Virus record (IMG/VR): IMGVR_UViG_3300025097_002670
Span: 1-29,021 of that record
Length of the DNA stretch: 29,021 nucleotides
Source of the DNA: a virus
Reading direction: 5' to 3' (one strand)
Positions 19,990 through 28,783 of the stretch are shown in pieces. Below the pieces are notes generated by a model, which saw only the letters and a list, made by a program, of their open reading frames with translations, was not told where the DNA came from and did no database searches. The stretch's first letter is position 1. Each line of letters starts with the position of its first letter. The position numbers and the translations under genes were made by a program.

Positions 19990-21191
19990 CACATTCCCTC
20001 TACAGTTTTGAGTTTTGCAAAACTGTTAAGTTTAGGTACAGCTTGCTTAATTGGAAGAATTTTTCCTATTCTTTGTGCTTTGTACCATTTATCAACACAT
20101 TGAGAAAGAAAAGCTTCCCATTTAGCAGATGCAGCTGGAAGTGTAAATTCAGACCAAGTTACCATTTGAGCACGATGCTGCATCGCCAGATTCTCATCTG
20201 TGGGTTCAACTGCTTGTACTAAAGCATCTGCTAAAACTTTAGGCTCAGGTCGTTGAGGAACAATTGTGGCCAGTTGTCCAAATTGTTTTGTTAATTCGTC
20301 CATGACTGGTATGGCTGTTGTGACAACAGGACAACCAGCTAACCAAGCTTCACAAACAGCTAATGGATGACCTTCAAAGTCTGTTGGTAAACAAAATACA
20401 TCTGCCATTGCTAACAAATCACCAACATGGAATTGTGGTTTAAGAAAAGCAACACGTCCTGCTGCAAGATTAGAACAACTTTTACTAAAATTTTCCTCTA
20501 AGTACCCTGATCCAACAACTAAAAGTTTCCATTCATCTGGAAGATGTTGTAAAGCACCAAGAAGAATTTCAGGATTCTTTTCTTCAACAAGACGACCCAT
20601 ATAAAGAATTATTTTATCATCTTCAGTGTATCCCCAAAGTTTTCTAATTGTTGGTCCACCAAATTTCGGAGTTACACGTCCTGGATCAACTGCATTATAA
20701 ATAACAGCATTGACACTGTTTGGATGATTAAAAACTTGTCTTGCAGCGTGTGAACATGCAACTGTAAAGTCTACAGTATCAAAATTTGTGTTACAAGTCT
20801 CACGTGCATAAGTATCAGTATTTTGAGCTAATTCCACAAGTGGACGTTCAAAAGACCATAAATACTGTGCAACATCTTTAACACACCAAGTGATTATAAT
20901 GTCTGCATCAAAACAAGCAGCACGAACAGCAGATGCAAAATCACCGTGATAATGCATTCCTTCCACACAACCTTGATTATAATCTTCCTGATGAATTGGA
21001 ACCAAAGGTCCACCCATCATTTTCAAAGCCCAATCATAATTTTGGTATATATGTTGATTTCGTACTGCAATTCCTGTGAATTCGAGATCATGAGCATAAC
21101 GGCAAAGTCCTAGCATAAGAGCATCAGCACCACCGACACCAATACAAGGACAAATCCAACCAACTTTTAGTCTTTTGATGCTGCGGGACAT
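19989..21191 (-). CDS. GT4-family glycosyltransferase (GT-B fold)
   Basis: 400-residue retaining glycosyltransferase. The N-terminal domain begins with KVGWICPCIGVGGADAL (9-25), the acceptor-side loop. The C-terminal domain has ILYMGRLVEEKNPEILL (195-211) and LLVVGSGYLEENF. The nucleotide-sugar signature is FEGHPLAVCEA (272-282, Glu 273 and Glu 281 in the E-x7-E motif). It lies within the tail module, so it may decorate virion proteins or host surface sugars; the substrate is unknown. It is a different fold from the GT-A enzyme at 9907-10602. The ATG at 21191 follows AAAGGAG and overlaps the upstream stop (ATGTGATG junction, repeated at its own 3' end). Confidence 0.9.
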   Translation of the reverse strand: MSRSIKRLKVGWICPCIGVGGADALMLGLCRYAHDLEFTGIAVRNQHIYQNYDWALKMMGGPLVPIHQEDYNQGCVEGMHYHGDFASAVRAACFDADIIITWCVKDVAQYLWSFERPLVELAQNTDTYARETCNTNFDTVDFTVACSHAARQVFNHPNSVNAVIYNAVDPGRVTPKFGGPTIRKLWGYTEDDKIILYMGRLVEEKNPEILLGALQHLPDEWKLLVVGSGYLEENFSKSCSNLAAGRVAFLKPQFHVGDLLAMADVFCLPTDFEGHPLAVCEAWLAGCPVVTTAIPVMDELTKQFGQLATIVPQRPEPKVLADALVQAVEPTDENLAMQHRAQMVTWSEFTLPAASAKWEAFLSQCVDKWYKAQRIGKILPIKQAVPKLNSFAKLKTVEGM

Positions 21192-22666
21192 CACATCTCC
21201 TTTGGGTTACCTAAACCTTGAGACAAACTTGCACAAGTAGAAAGTGTACATTTAATTCTGGGATCAGGATCTTCAAGTTGACCACATGGATCAAAGGGAT
21301 CAGGATCTTTCCAACAACAATATGTGACGCCAGGTCTTGTAGGATTTTTATCAAATTGTGATCCTGATCCAATGAATAAACCATTTTGAAATTCTAAAGT
21401 GTAACAAGCATGAACAGGTTCTGGACAATACTGAACTTCTTCACCTGGAACGTATGTGTAACAATAGTCATAATGATCAATGTCACAACTAAGAACTTTA
21501 AATGATCCTGTTTTTCCAGGTCTTCTCCAACCTAATTGAACACATTCACCAAAAACAGCTTGTGCATATAAGAATCCTGAAAAACTTTGAATGGTACTTA
21601 CAGTCTCAGGATCTGAACCACAAGGTGGACCAGATGGAAATTTCAATTTTAAACGGCCACCAAAACCACCTTTTGACAACCAAACATGTTCCTGTTCTGA
21701 ACCAATCTTGACCCATCCCTGATGGACTTGTGTACCAATTTGGATACTATTACCAATTTTTGGTTCATCTGTCCAATAAGGCCATACATTTGGATCTTTT
21801 ACTCCAACTGATAATTCGGGATACTGTTGATTCAGAATCGTGTCTTCTTTTTCACTGTACAAAGATATATTCGCTGTACAGTCTTCTGGATCATATTGTA
21901 ACCTAAATCCATTCTGTTCGTTGAACCAAATCTTTGGTGACTTGATCCATTTAGCTGCTCTTGTTGCATCCTCTAATTCTTGAAAACGCCAACAACCTGT
22001 CTGTGTATAGATAGCTGAAATAGTTTCAGCAGGATCATCTGTTGTACCAAGAGTAACACCCCAATCTACTTCTATTAAAAATTCACCTTCTCCTGTAATT
22101 TCAACTGATCCATCCATCTTGGAGGTAAAATCTTTTCTTTCCTGTTTTTCTAAAAATAAATCATCAACTGGCCCTTCTGTGTTAATAAAATTATAATCAA
22201 CATTGAAAGGTACGGTACTGTGAATAGTTCCAAATGCTGTTAAATCCAAGAAACTTAACTCTTTGGGACGAGTACTCCCAATAATTATGTATTCACCTTG
22301 AATTGTTCCTCGTTCAATGGTTACAGGATTTCCAATCTCTAAAACCTGCCGATCAACAACTTCTGTTGTGAATGCCTGAACAACTTCACCGTCCTGCTTA
22401 AGAACATTGTAACGCCTTGGCCAAACGTCAAATTTATCAACAACTTCTATAACAACACCTGACCAAGAATCCCGTTCCACGGGTTCAGGATTTTCTATCC
22501 CTAAATCTGGAATAAAATCATCTTTGGATCTTGTTTGAAAAGATTTAGGATCAGCTAGTGGACTTGGATCATAATCGATTTCATTGAAACCTGCTAACGG
22601 ATCACCAGGAGCTTGGTCATCACCGTCACCAGGGAATTGATCCCCAAAATCATTATTTCTAGGCAT
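21191..22666 (-). CDS. Putative tail/baseplate protein, cysteine-rich C-terminus
   Basis: 491-residue protein of unknown family, directly downstream of the hub-like tail gene. Residues 1-70 are acidic, Pro/Asp-rich and probably disordered. Residues about 70-135 are a beta-barrel-like region (WSGVVIEVVDKFDVWPRRYNV). The middle is beta-rich with many Trp and Asp. The last 130 residues hold about a dozen cysteines (YDYCYTYVP, YCCWKDPDPFDPCG), unusual for a cytoplasmically assembled tail protein and suggestive of metal binding or a Cys-rich adhesive tip. Position and size suggest a baseplate or tail-tip part. The start at 22666 lies 2 bases after the hub stop. Confidence 0.7.
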   Translation of the reverse strand: MPRNNDFGDQFPGDGDDQAPGDPLAGFNEIDYDPSPLADPKSFQTRSKDDFIPDLGIENPEPVERDSWSGVVIEVVDKFDVWPRRYNVLKQDGEVVQAFTTEVVDRQVLEIGNPVTIERGTIQGEYIIIGSTRPKELSFLDLTAFGTIHSTVPFNVDYNFINTEGPVDDLFLEKQERKDFTSKMDGSVEITGEGEFLIEVDWGVTLGTTDDPAETISAIYTQTGCWRFQELEDATRAAKWIKSPKIWFNEQNGFRLQYDPEDCTANISLYSEKEDTILNQQYPELSVGVKDPNVWPYWTDEPKIGNSIQIGTQVHQGWVKIGSEQEHVWLSKGGFGGRLKLKFPSGPPCGSDPETVSTIQSFSGFLYAQAVFGECVQLGWRRPGKTGSFKVLSCDIDHYDYCYTYVPGEEVQYCPEPVHACYTLEFQNGLFIGSGSQFDKNPTRPGVTYCCWKDPDPFDPCGQLEDPDPRIKCTLSTCASLSQGLGNPKEM

Positions 22667-22668
22667 AA

Positions 22669-25600
22669 TTAACTTTCAGGACAATCACCAATTGTACCAG
22701 TAACAACTGATCCTGGTCCAAAACCACCAGCATTACCTTCTGTGATCTCAGCAGCTGTTGGAAATTCATCACTTCCAAGTGCTGGCCAAAAGAATTTGTA
22801 TTGATCCATCTCTCCTGCACGAATACCTGTATGTAACACGAATTCAACTAGATTAGATACTGAATCAAAAACAGCTTCTTCTACAACACATTTCACATCT
22901 GCATTAGACACAAAAGTTGAACTAAGTTGTAGTAAAACAGTATCCAAAGTATCAACATTCAAACGTGAATGGAAAACAGATACATGAACTTTTTTCCACG
23001 TATTTGAATATCGGATCAACCAAAAGGTTGCAGACTTTAAAACCAATTCTCTGTCTGTATAAATATGAAAAAATTCTTCACTTTGATGTGCACCATATTT
23101 TTTCACGTTATGACGTAAAATAACTTTGGGATCTTCTTCTCCTTGTTCTAATTCAAGATAATCAATCTTGTATGTCGATGTAAGAACTGTTACCAGTTCT
23201 TCTGTTCTTGTGTATGCAATTTTCAAAGAGTCTAATTCAAAATCTCCTTCATCTAATGTTGTATCTTGTGAAGGTTCCTCAGATAAGTATTTAAGGAACA
23301 TTTCATCATTTATTAACAAAACACCTAAACGTGCTTCCCAAGCTGTACGACGTATTTCTTCTAGTGCATCTGGTCGTTCAAAAGTACAAAAATCCACAGG
23401 ATAAAGTTCTTCTCCGCCATTTTGTAACTTTGCTTTGATCGCTGCAAAATTAGAAGCATTAACCGTTTTGTCAGTATAGGTCTCAACAATATATTGAATG
23501 TAATCAACAACACTTGGACCAACAGGTGAAATCAATGAAACATAGACAACTTCTTCCCAATTTTCACCAGGAATCAAAACTAACGAAGTTGGAAATGTTA
23601 AAGATGTTACATCAATTGAACCTAAGTTTGCACTTTCATTTTTGATATAATATCTTGAAGGTACAGGTGCCAAAAATCGAAGACCATCTTCATTTGTTCG
23701 ATAAGCACTCACAGACTTAACTGTGGATGGGAGAATATTTGCAATATAAATGTCACAATCTGGACCGTCTTCTTCGATTCTAGATCCAGAATCAGCTTTC
23801 CAGAACATACTTTCAGGTAATTCCTCATAAGGAATACTATATCGAGTTAACCAATTTTCAGGGATGAGACCAGAAACTTCAACAACTTCTCCAACATCTG
23901 AACCTATTATTGTATAAATATCACGAAGTCCGGGTGCTACAGCAAAAACTGTATCTCCCAGAATATCATTTGGAAGCAAATAGACCAATTTTGTTAAAGT
24001 TGTCAATTCATCTTTACTGACAGGACCAGTTGCTCGTAAAATTGACAAAAGCATTTCTGCTTCAGGTCTATTCCAGATATTTGGGTCATAGTCACCAGTG
24101 AAGAAACCTTCAGGGTACCAATAACCAAATGGCCCAGGATACAATGGTGTATCAACAATTTCCCGTACAATGTTAGCCAAATTCATTCCACGTGGGAAAC
24201 CACCTGAACCACCTTTGTCCCATTCAACCAGTTCAAAATAAATTTTCAAACCAACTTGTTTTGTGACTTTCAGTATGTGACGATCTTTTGATCCATCTGA
24301 GTCATCAGTACCACGTTTCTTTACCAAGATCCATGTGTCTTCTAGCTGAGGAATAGATTCAGGATCACCATTAACATCAATAGTTGCTTCTAACCAAAAT
24401 AGGTTAGCACCATCGATGTCCTCAATACCTGAACAAGGATCATCATCTGGTTTCCAAGCATCTACTGCAATGTCTTTATCATAAGCTAATGGTCCTGCTA
24501 CATAACACATTACATCATCTGTATCAAATTGAACACGAAATCTAACCTTGTGTATTATGACATCAACATCTGCACCTGCACCAAAGATTTCTGCTCCATC
24601 TTTAGTTTTGACACATGTTTTCAACAACTGAGATTGTCTACAAATTTCTTTCCACACAGCTAAGTAATCTGCATGAATTTCACGCATTTTATTATACGTG
24701 TTAATTTGATTCTGAGCTGCTCTTTTCTTTTGCTCATATTCAAATTCAGCCAAACGACACATTTCTTGAAGAACTTTTTTACGTATAAAAATTGCATTTG
24801 CAGCAGCTGCCATAATTTGCAAAGCATTTTGTATTTGACGAATTTGTGTACGAATACCACGTGCTACTGCACCCGCATTCGCAAATCGTTGTGCTACTCT
24901 ACGAACACGTGTTAAAAGTGCAAGTAAAGCTAAAACTGTTGGACGTATTCTATCTTCATTTATGATTGCTTTAACATACTCATTCAAGATCCAAGACACA
25001 TCAGGTGCAATTGCATTAGCACCACGCATAACGAGTATCCAAAAATGAAGCATGAAACTTTCACGTCCATAATCAGCTTCTAAGTCTCTTAGACGTTGAT
25101 ACAATGTAATGTCAACACGTCCAAAAGCTTCAAGAAGAAATGCAACTTTTTTCTGTGAAACTTTCTTTGCAGGTACATGTTTCACACGTCCAATAGCTAA
25201 TGGCCAAGATTGACCTTCCAAATCAGATGCAACAAAATCAAGTTGACCTTCTTCAGGTGAAAAACCTATTTGATAAGATTCAACTTGAGATAAAATAGTG
25301 AAATCAATCGAACGAGCTTTTTCTTTCCATTCAAAAGGTGTACTAATTTGACCTTTGAACACAACAAACTTGTCAGCATCTACTAGACCGCCATACCATT
25401 GGTAGACAGTGGCAAGTTTCTTATGTATGTCTGTTTGATCCAGTATCCTTTTAATCTCACCACTTGTATCATCAAGTGATATAGGAACTTGGGCTGTTTG
25501 TGCTTTCTGAATTGTTAAAGCAGACTCAAGATTACCAACACTAAGAATTTTACCATCAATTCCTAGAATCGCTTTATCCGCATACTGCGATACACTTCCC

Positions 25601-25689
25601 GCAACCCATTCTATTTCAACAATAGTAACAGGTTCAGTTGCGTACTGTTTTGCAATCTCTGTTAATGCATTAGTTGTTAATGTTTTCAT
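22669..25689 (-). CDS. Large tail protein, baseplate-hub-like, with helical insertion
   Basis: 1006-residue protein. Residues 20-170 (VTIVEIEWVAGSVSQYADKA, DGKILSVGNL, VPISLDDTSGEIKRIL, YQWYGGLVDADKFVVFKGQI, then FSPEEGQLDF and WPLAIGRV) match, as far as I recall, a family of phage tail proteins whose N-terminal domain builds a hub-type ring. Residues about 180-360 form a long alpha-helical, Ala/Arg/Lys-rich insertion. The remainder is beta-rich, with repeated short strand-turn motifs, and ends Gly-rich (AGGFGPGSV). Size and gene order (after tape measure and small virion genes) suit a central baseplate or tail-tip hub. The ATG overlaps the previous stop (ATGA, 25686-25689). Confidence 0.75.
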   Translation of the reverse strand: MKTLTTNALTEIAKQYATEPVTIVEIEWVAGSVSQYADKAILGIDGKILSVGNLESALTIQKAQTAQVPISLDDTSGEIKRILDQTDIHKKLATVYQWYGGLVDADKFVVFKGQISTPFEWKEKARSIDFTILSQVESYQIGFSPEEGQLDFVASDLEGQSWPLAIGRVKHVPAKKVSQKKVAFLLEAFGRVDITLYQRLRDLEADYGRESFMLHFWILVMRGANAIAPDVSWILNEYVKAIINEDRIRPTVLALLALLTRVRRVAQRFANAGAVARGIRTQIRQIQNALQIMAAAANAIFIRKKVLQEMCRLAEFEYEQKKRAAQNQINTYNKMREIHADYLAVWKEICRQSQLLKTCVKTKDGAEIFGAGADVDVIIHKVRFRVQFDTDDVMCYVAGPLAYDKDIAVDAWKPDDDPCSGIEDIDGANLFWLEATIDVNGDPESIPQLEDTWILVKKRGTDDSDGSKDRHILKVTKQVGLKIYFELVEWDKGGSGGFPRGMNLANIVREIVDTPLYPGPFGYWYPEGFFTGDYDPNIWNRPEAEMLLSILRATGPVSKDELTTLTKLVYLLPNDILGDTVFAVAPGLRDIYTIIGSDVGEVVEVSGLIPENWLTRYSIPYEELPESMFWKADSGSRIEEDGPDCDIYIANILPSTVKSVSAYRTNEDGLRFLAPVPSRYYIKNESANLGSIDVTSLTFPTSLVLIPGENWEEVVYVSLISPVGPSVVDYIQYIVETYTDKTVNASNFAAIKAKLQNGGEELYPVDFCTFERPDALEEIRRTAWEARLGVLLINDEMFLKYLSEEPSQDTTLDEGDFELDSLKIAYTRTEELVTVLTSTYKIDYLELEQGEEDPKVILRHNVKKYGAHQSEEFFHIYTDRELVLKSATFWLIRYSNTWKKVHVSVFHSRLNVDTLDTVLLQLSSTFVSNADVKCVVEEAVFDSVSNLVEFVLHTGIRAGEMDQYKFFWPALGSDEFPTAAEITEGNAGGFGPGSVVTGTIGDCPES

Positions 25690-26078
25690 TCAATGATTTC
25701 AAATTCAACTAAGAGATTAACCTTTTCACGACTATCAGAAATCTGACTAATTTTATCCATACTAAGAGTCAAGGGATTTGGTTTAACATACCCTATCCAA
25801 GAATCACTACTTGATTGTTCTTCAACTTTCCAAAGATCAGCTGCATGAAGTTGAAAAAAAGCTTTGTACTCCAATGCTTTCATACGTGTAACTTGAAAAT
25901 TCCAACTATGTACAGCTTTAGCTGAGTGTGAATTTTTATGTGTACGTAAATCTCCATTAAAAGCACGTAATACTTGTAATTGAGATTGTGCCATACGTGT
26001 ATCACTAAAATCAAACATAGGCAAAATAATTGCCGCAGTTGATGTAGGATACGGAGCGTATATAACTATGAATTTCAT
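25686..26078 (-). CDS. Hypothetical tail-module protein
   Basis: 130-residue protein between a membrane protein and the hub-like gene, overlapping both by 4 bases. It has an N-terminal strand (MKFIVIYAPYP), a helical middle (RMKALEYKAFFQLHAADLWKV) and a beta-like end (KVNLLVEFEIIE). It is similar in plan to small tail-completion or hub-adaptor proteins that precede hub genes in siphophages, but no signature is recognised. Confidence 0.65.
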   Translation of the reverse strand: MKFIVIYAPYPTSTAAIILPMFDFSDTRMAQSQLQVLRAFNGDLRTHKNSHSAKAVHSWNFQVTRMKALEYKAFFQLHAADLWKVEEQSSSDSWIGYVKPNPLTLSMDKISQISDSREKVNLLVEFEIIE

Positions 26079-26278
26079 TTATTTTCACGCTTATTTGTCC
26101 AATTAGCTATTTGTCGCTCGATAAATTTTGAACCACATAATGCAATAGCCATCCCCCCAATAACTTTCAATTCAGTTGCATCAAATTCAGATGCATTATA
26201 ATACAATAAACCCCATAAAAATAATAAAATCATACCCAAACGTACTAAATCATAAATAGGATGATTAACATTTGACAT
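26075..26278 (-). CDS. Two-span small membrane protein, possible holin
   Basis: 67-residue protein with two predicted membrane helices (about 11-27, LGMILLFLWGLLYY; and 36-50, ELKVIGGMAIALCGS), a short acidic link and a basic C-terminus (RQIANWTNKRENK). This is the class II holin layout. No endolysin gene is adjacent in this window, and some tail operons carry similar proteins with other roles, so the holin call is tentative. Confidence 0.65.
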   Translation of the reverse strand: MSNVNHPIYDLVRLGMILLFLWGLLYYNASEFDATELKVIGGMAIALCGSKFIERQIANWTNKRENK

Positions 26279-26282
26279 GAAA

Positions 26283-28166
26283 TTATACCTCCGCTACAGG
26301 TTGAAACCAAAACTGTGCAGAATGTCCACATTCATTGAAAACTTCTGCAAATTCTCCATTCGGATTCACTATCAAACCGTCCCAAGTTCTATTTTCATGA
26401 TCGCGTACCCTAACTAGATCACCAAGAGATAAATCAATCAAATTTAAAAGTGCGTCTTTTTGGGCATCTGACAATGTTTGGAAAGAAAATTGCCTAATTT
26501 CAAAAGTTGGCCATTGTGTTGCTTTGTAACTTATAGCATCCCCTCCACGAGATTTTCTTTGAATACGTGTAACAGTTAATTCTTCAATATCCCCCATTAC
26601 AGGAGCAGGCAATGTAACAGTTGCTGTTGGACTGGTAGTTGGATAATCGATCTTGAAATCATATAACAAGGTAATTGCTGGTTTTGTAGGTGTATCACCT
26701 TGTGGTTGATACTCATAAATTCCAGTACCACAAACAACAGTTGTACTAGGACCACCACCTGACCAAAGAATACCTAAAATAGTTTGTTCAAATGTAATTG
26801 TATCCTCAAGATCAAAATGCAAACAAAAATTCAAATCAATTGTCTGTGTGATCTCTAACGTGTGCACAATTTGATGTGCTTCACCACCAACAAGTTCCAC
26901 ACCAATTTCTTGAATAAGCCATAAATGATCAGTGATACTTTGTTCAAACTGCATCACTAAATGTGAAAGTTGATCAATGAATAAAGAATGTTCTATTGAC
27001 TCACTATGACATTTAACAACAGTTATAGTTTGAACCCAAGTCAATTCATGTTGAATCTCTTTATACAAACCTACATCAGCTAATACAAATTGAGTAATAC
27101 CTAGTGTATGTGTAACTGATTTTCCATACGAACCTAAAGTTGCAAATTCTTGTTCCAATACCAAAACATGTTCAACAGTTGCATCAAGAATAAAGGTTCC
27201 TGATACATCTTGATCAATAAGAAGAACACTTGTAATTGATTTGTTAAAAACACGTTGAACAGTAAACTCTTGCAAAATAACAAGTTCATGTGTAGGACAT
27301 TCAGAAATAGTTATCTCATCCCATTCATGAATTATAATAAGATCGTGGATCACCTGTTCATCATACGTATCAGGTGCAGGCATATCCGTAGTGTATTCAA
27401 CAACTAACAACGGAGATGTTGAATGTTCACTACTATTATTTTCTGCATTCCAAGACCAAGATCGAAAATGCCATTCACGTGTCATTTGACGTGTAACAGA
27501 AAAAAGATCAACATCCAATAAAAATGTTAAATGATCTCCAGGAGACCATGTACCATTTGGATGAATATTTTCTGCATTTACCGTCATATCAAATAATTCT
27601 TGCGAGAAATCTGGTGTTGTTACTACCCCAACATTTGTACCAAATTCACAACAAGTGGCATTATCATCCCAATCAATAGTTCGCCCATTCGTACCTGCAA
27701 AATTCCATATATTGTTTCCATGCGGAGATGAAGCCGGAATAGGAGCTTGTTGAAAATTAACGTGCCAATTTGGAACAATACGTATTCTGGGAAAACCTGG
27801 ATGACCTCTGTTCACATTAGCATCTCTATCTGGATGTCCTAATGGGACAGCTAGATTAGGATTCCAATGAAAAACAAAAAAGGCACGTACAAAACGAATA
27901 AAAGGTTCTTGAGTAATTGAAGGAAAAGGTAAATTAAATCGCAACCAACTGATAGATGTTGCTGTCATGGCACCACCGAAAGGTGGCATAATATTAATGA
28001 AACCTGGACGAAGATCGTGAATCGTCCAATAAACAGATTCATTCTGCCAAGCAGCCGCGGGTGCAAGACCTGTGAGAAACCGCCCATCTCGGGAACCGTC
28101 ATCATCGGTTCCAGGCGAGCCATCAGGTTTTAAGATTAGTTGTTGATTCAATGAAACAGTTGGCAT
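26283..28166 (-). CDS. Large tail-associated protein with ten 20-residue repeats
   Basis: 627-residue protein in three parts. Residues 1-265 are beta-rich with many aromatics (WLRFNLPFPSITQEPFIRFV, then TREWHFRSWSWN), like receptor-binding or fibre proteins. Residues about 272-467 are ten tandem copies of about 20 residues with the pattern x-H-x-L-x-I-x-Q (for example THELVILQ, EHVLVLEQ, THTLGITQ). Residues 470-627 are a separate domain (SRGGDAISYKATQWPTFEIRQFSF, LIDLSLGDLVRVRDHENRTWDGLI) that resembles the C-terminal modules of tail assembly proteins. It lies between the virion protein and the membrane protein. It is probably an elongated tail fibre, tip or tail-sheath-associated filament. 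Confidence 0.75.
   Translation of the reverse strand: MPTVSLNQQLILKPDGSPGTDDDGSRDGRFLTGLAPAAAWQNESVYWTIHDLRPGFINIMPPFGGAMTATSISWLRFNLPFPSITQEPFIRFVRAFFVFHWNPNLAVPLGHPDRDANVNRGHPGFPRIRIVPNWHVNFQQAPIPASSPHGNNIWNFAGTNGRTIDWDDNATCCEFGTNVGVVTTPDFSQELFDMTVNAENIHPNGTWSPGDHLTFLLDVDLFSVTRQMTREWHFRSWSWNAENNSSEHSTSPLLVVEYTTDMPAPDTYDEQVIHDLIIIHEWDEITISECPTHELVILQEFTVQRVFNKSITSVLLIDQDVSGTFILDATVEHVLVLEQEFATLGSYGKSVTHTLGITQFVLADVGLYKEIQHELTWVQTITVVKCHSESIEHSLFIDQLSHLVMQFEQSITDHLWLIQEIGVELVGGEAHQIVHTLEITQTIDLNFCLHFDLEDTITFEQTILGILWSGGGPSTTVVCGTGIYEYQPQGDTPTKPAITLLYDFKIDYPTTSPTATVTLPAPVMGDIEELTVTRIQRKSRGGDAISYKATQWPTFEIRQFSFQTLSDAQKDALLNLIDLSLGDLVRVRDHENRTWDGLIVNPNGEFAEVFNECGHSAQFWFQPVAEV
26768..27353 (-). 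repeat. Coding tandem repeats, ten units of about 60 bp
   Basis: The protein repeat x-H-x-L-x-I-x-Q recurs at residues 274, 293, 313, 333, 353, 373, 393, 414, 435 and 456. The period is exactly 20 for most units, with one unit about 2 residues longer before position 435. The DNA copies have diverged, so the units are old or under selection for protein shape rather than recent duplications. Confidence 0.85.
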
Positions 28167-28168
28167 TC

Positions 28169-28783
28169 TTAAGTCCGTATACCGTAAGTGATTTTCAATT
28201 CATCTGTATTAACAACATTCAAAGAAGAATCAAATGAACCACTTGCCCAAAGAATACCAGCAGTAGTCGTTGCAAGACTATCAATAAAAATACCATGAAT
28301 CTCTGCTGTAGTATCAATAACAAAGGTTGAAACAGTATTCGTACCTTTGACCTTGGAAGCAGAATTGGTATCATCCCATTCTTTACGATTACCTGCGTAA
28401 TCAGTATTTTCCGCCCAACCCGCATGAGATGCTGATGTGTCATTTTCACTGGTTGTAGGTGTTGGTGATTGGTCAATTAGACCAACATACCATGGATCAA
28501 TTTGAGTAACTGGAGTAGAATTGCCAAATACCACATCCAACAAATGATTTTTCCCAACAATGGTGATCTCATTGTAACCTTGTGTCGAAAAAACCATCTT
28601 ACGTTCAGGTACCCAAATACCATTGATCTTTACATGATCAACGATACGCATGACCTTGGCTGTAAATCGATTTCGAAAAGTGATTGTGTCTTTAAAAGGC
28701 ACAATACCTCTTTTAGGCTGTATAACTTCACCAGCCCGTACAAGTTGATTTCCGATCATTTGTCGGAGACTAATTCCGTGCAT
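28169..28783 (-). CDS. Virion structural protein
   Basis: 204-residue protein. The N-terminal part (ISLRQMIGNQLVRAGEVIQPKRGIVPFKDTITF) is followed by a module reading DPWYVGLIDQSPTPTTSENDTSASHAGWAENTDYAGNRKEW, then VSTFVIDTTAEIHGIFIDS and TAGILWASGSF. I have seen this pattern in small phage structural proteins of tail or capsid decoration type; the exact role is unknown. The ATG at 28783 overlaps the stop of the upstream gene (TAATG) and follows GGAGAAGA. An extended reading frame upstream of this ATG is the shadow of the tape-measure gene. Confidence 0.8.
   Translation of the reverse strand: MHGISLRQMIGNQLVRAGEVIQPKRGIVPFKDTITFRNRFTAKVMRIVDHVKINGIWVPERKMVFSTQGYNEITIVGKNHLLDVVFGNSTPVTQIDPWYVGLIDQSPTPTTSENDTSASHAGWAENTDYAGNRKEWDDTNSASKVKGTNTVSTFVIDTTAEIHGIFIDSLATTTAGILWASGSFDSSLNVVNTDELKITYGIRT

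Noticed and set aside
26075-26278. A complete lysis cassette
   Set aside because: The two-span protein could be a holin, but no endolysin or spanin pair is recognised nearby.
26768-27353. Recent DNA tandem duplication
   Set aside because: The 20-residue period is clear in protein but the DNA units have diverged widely, so it is a protein repeat rather than a recent copy event.
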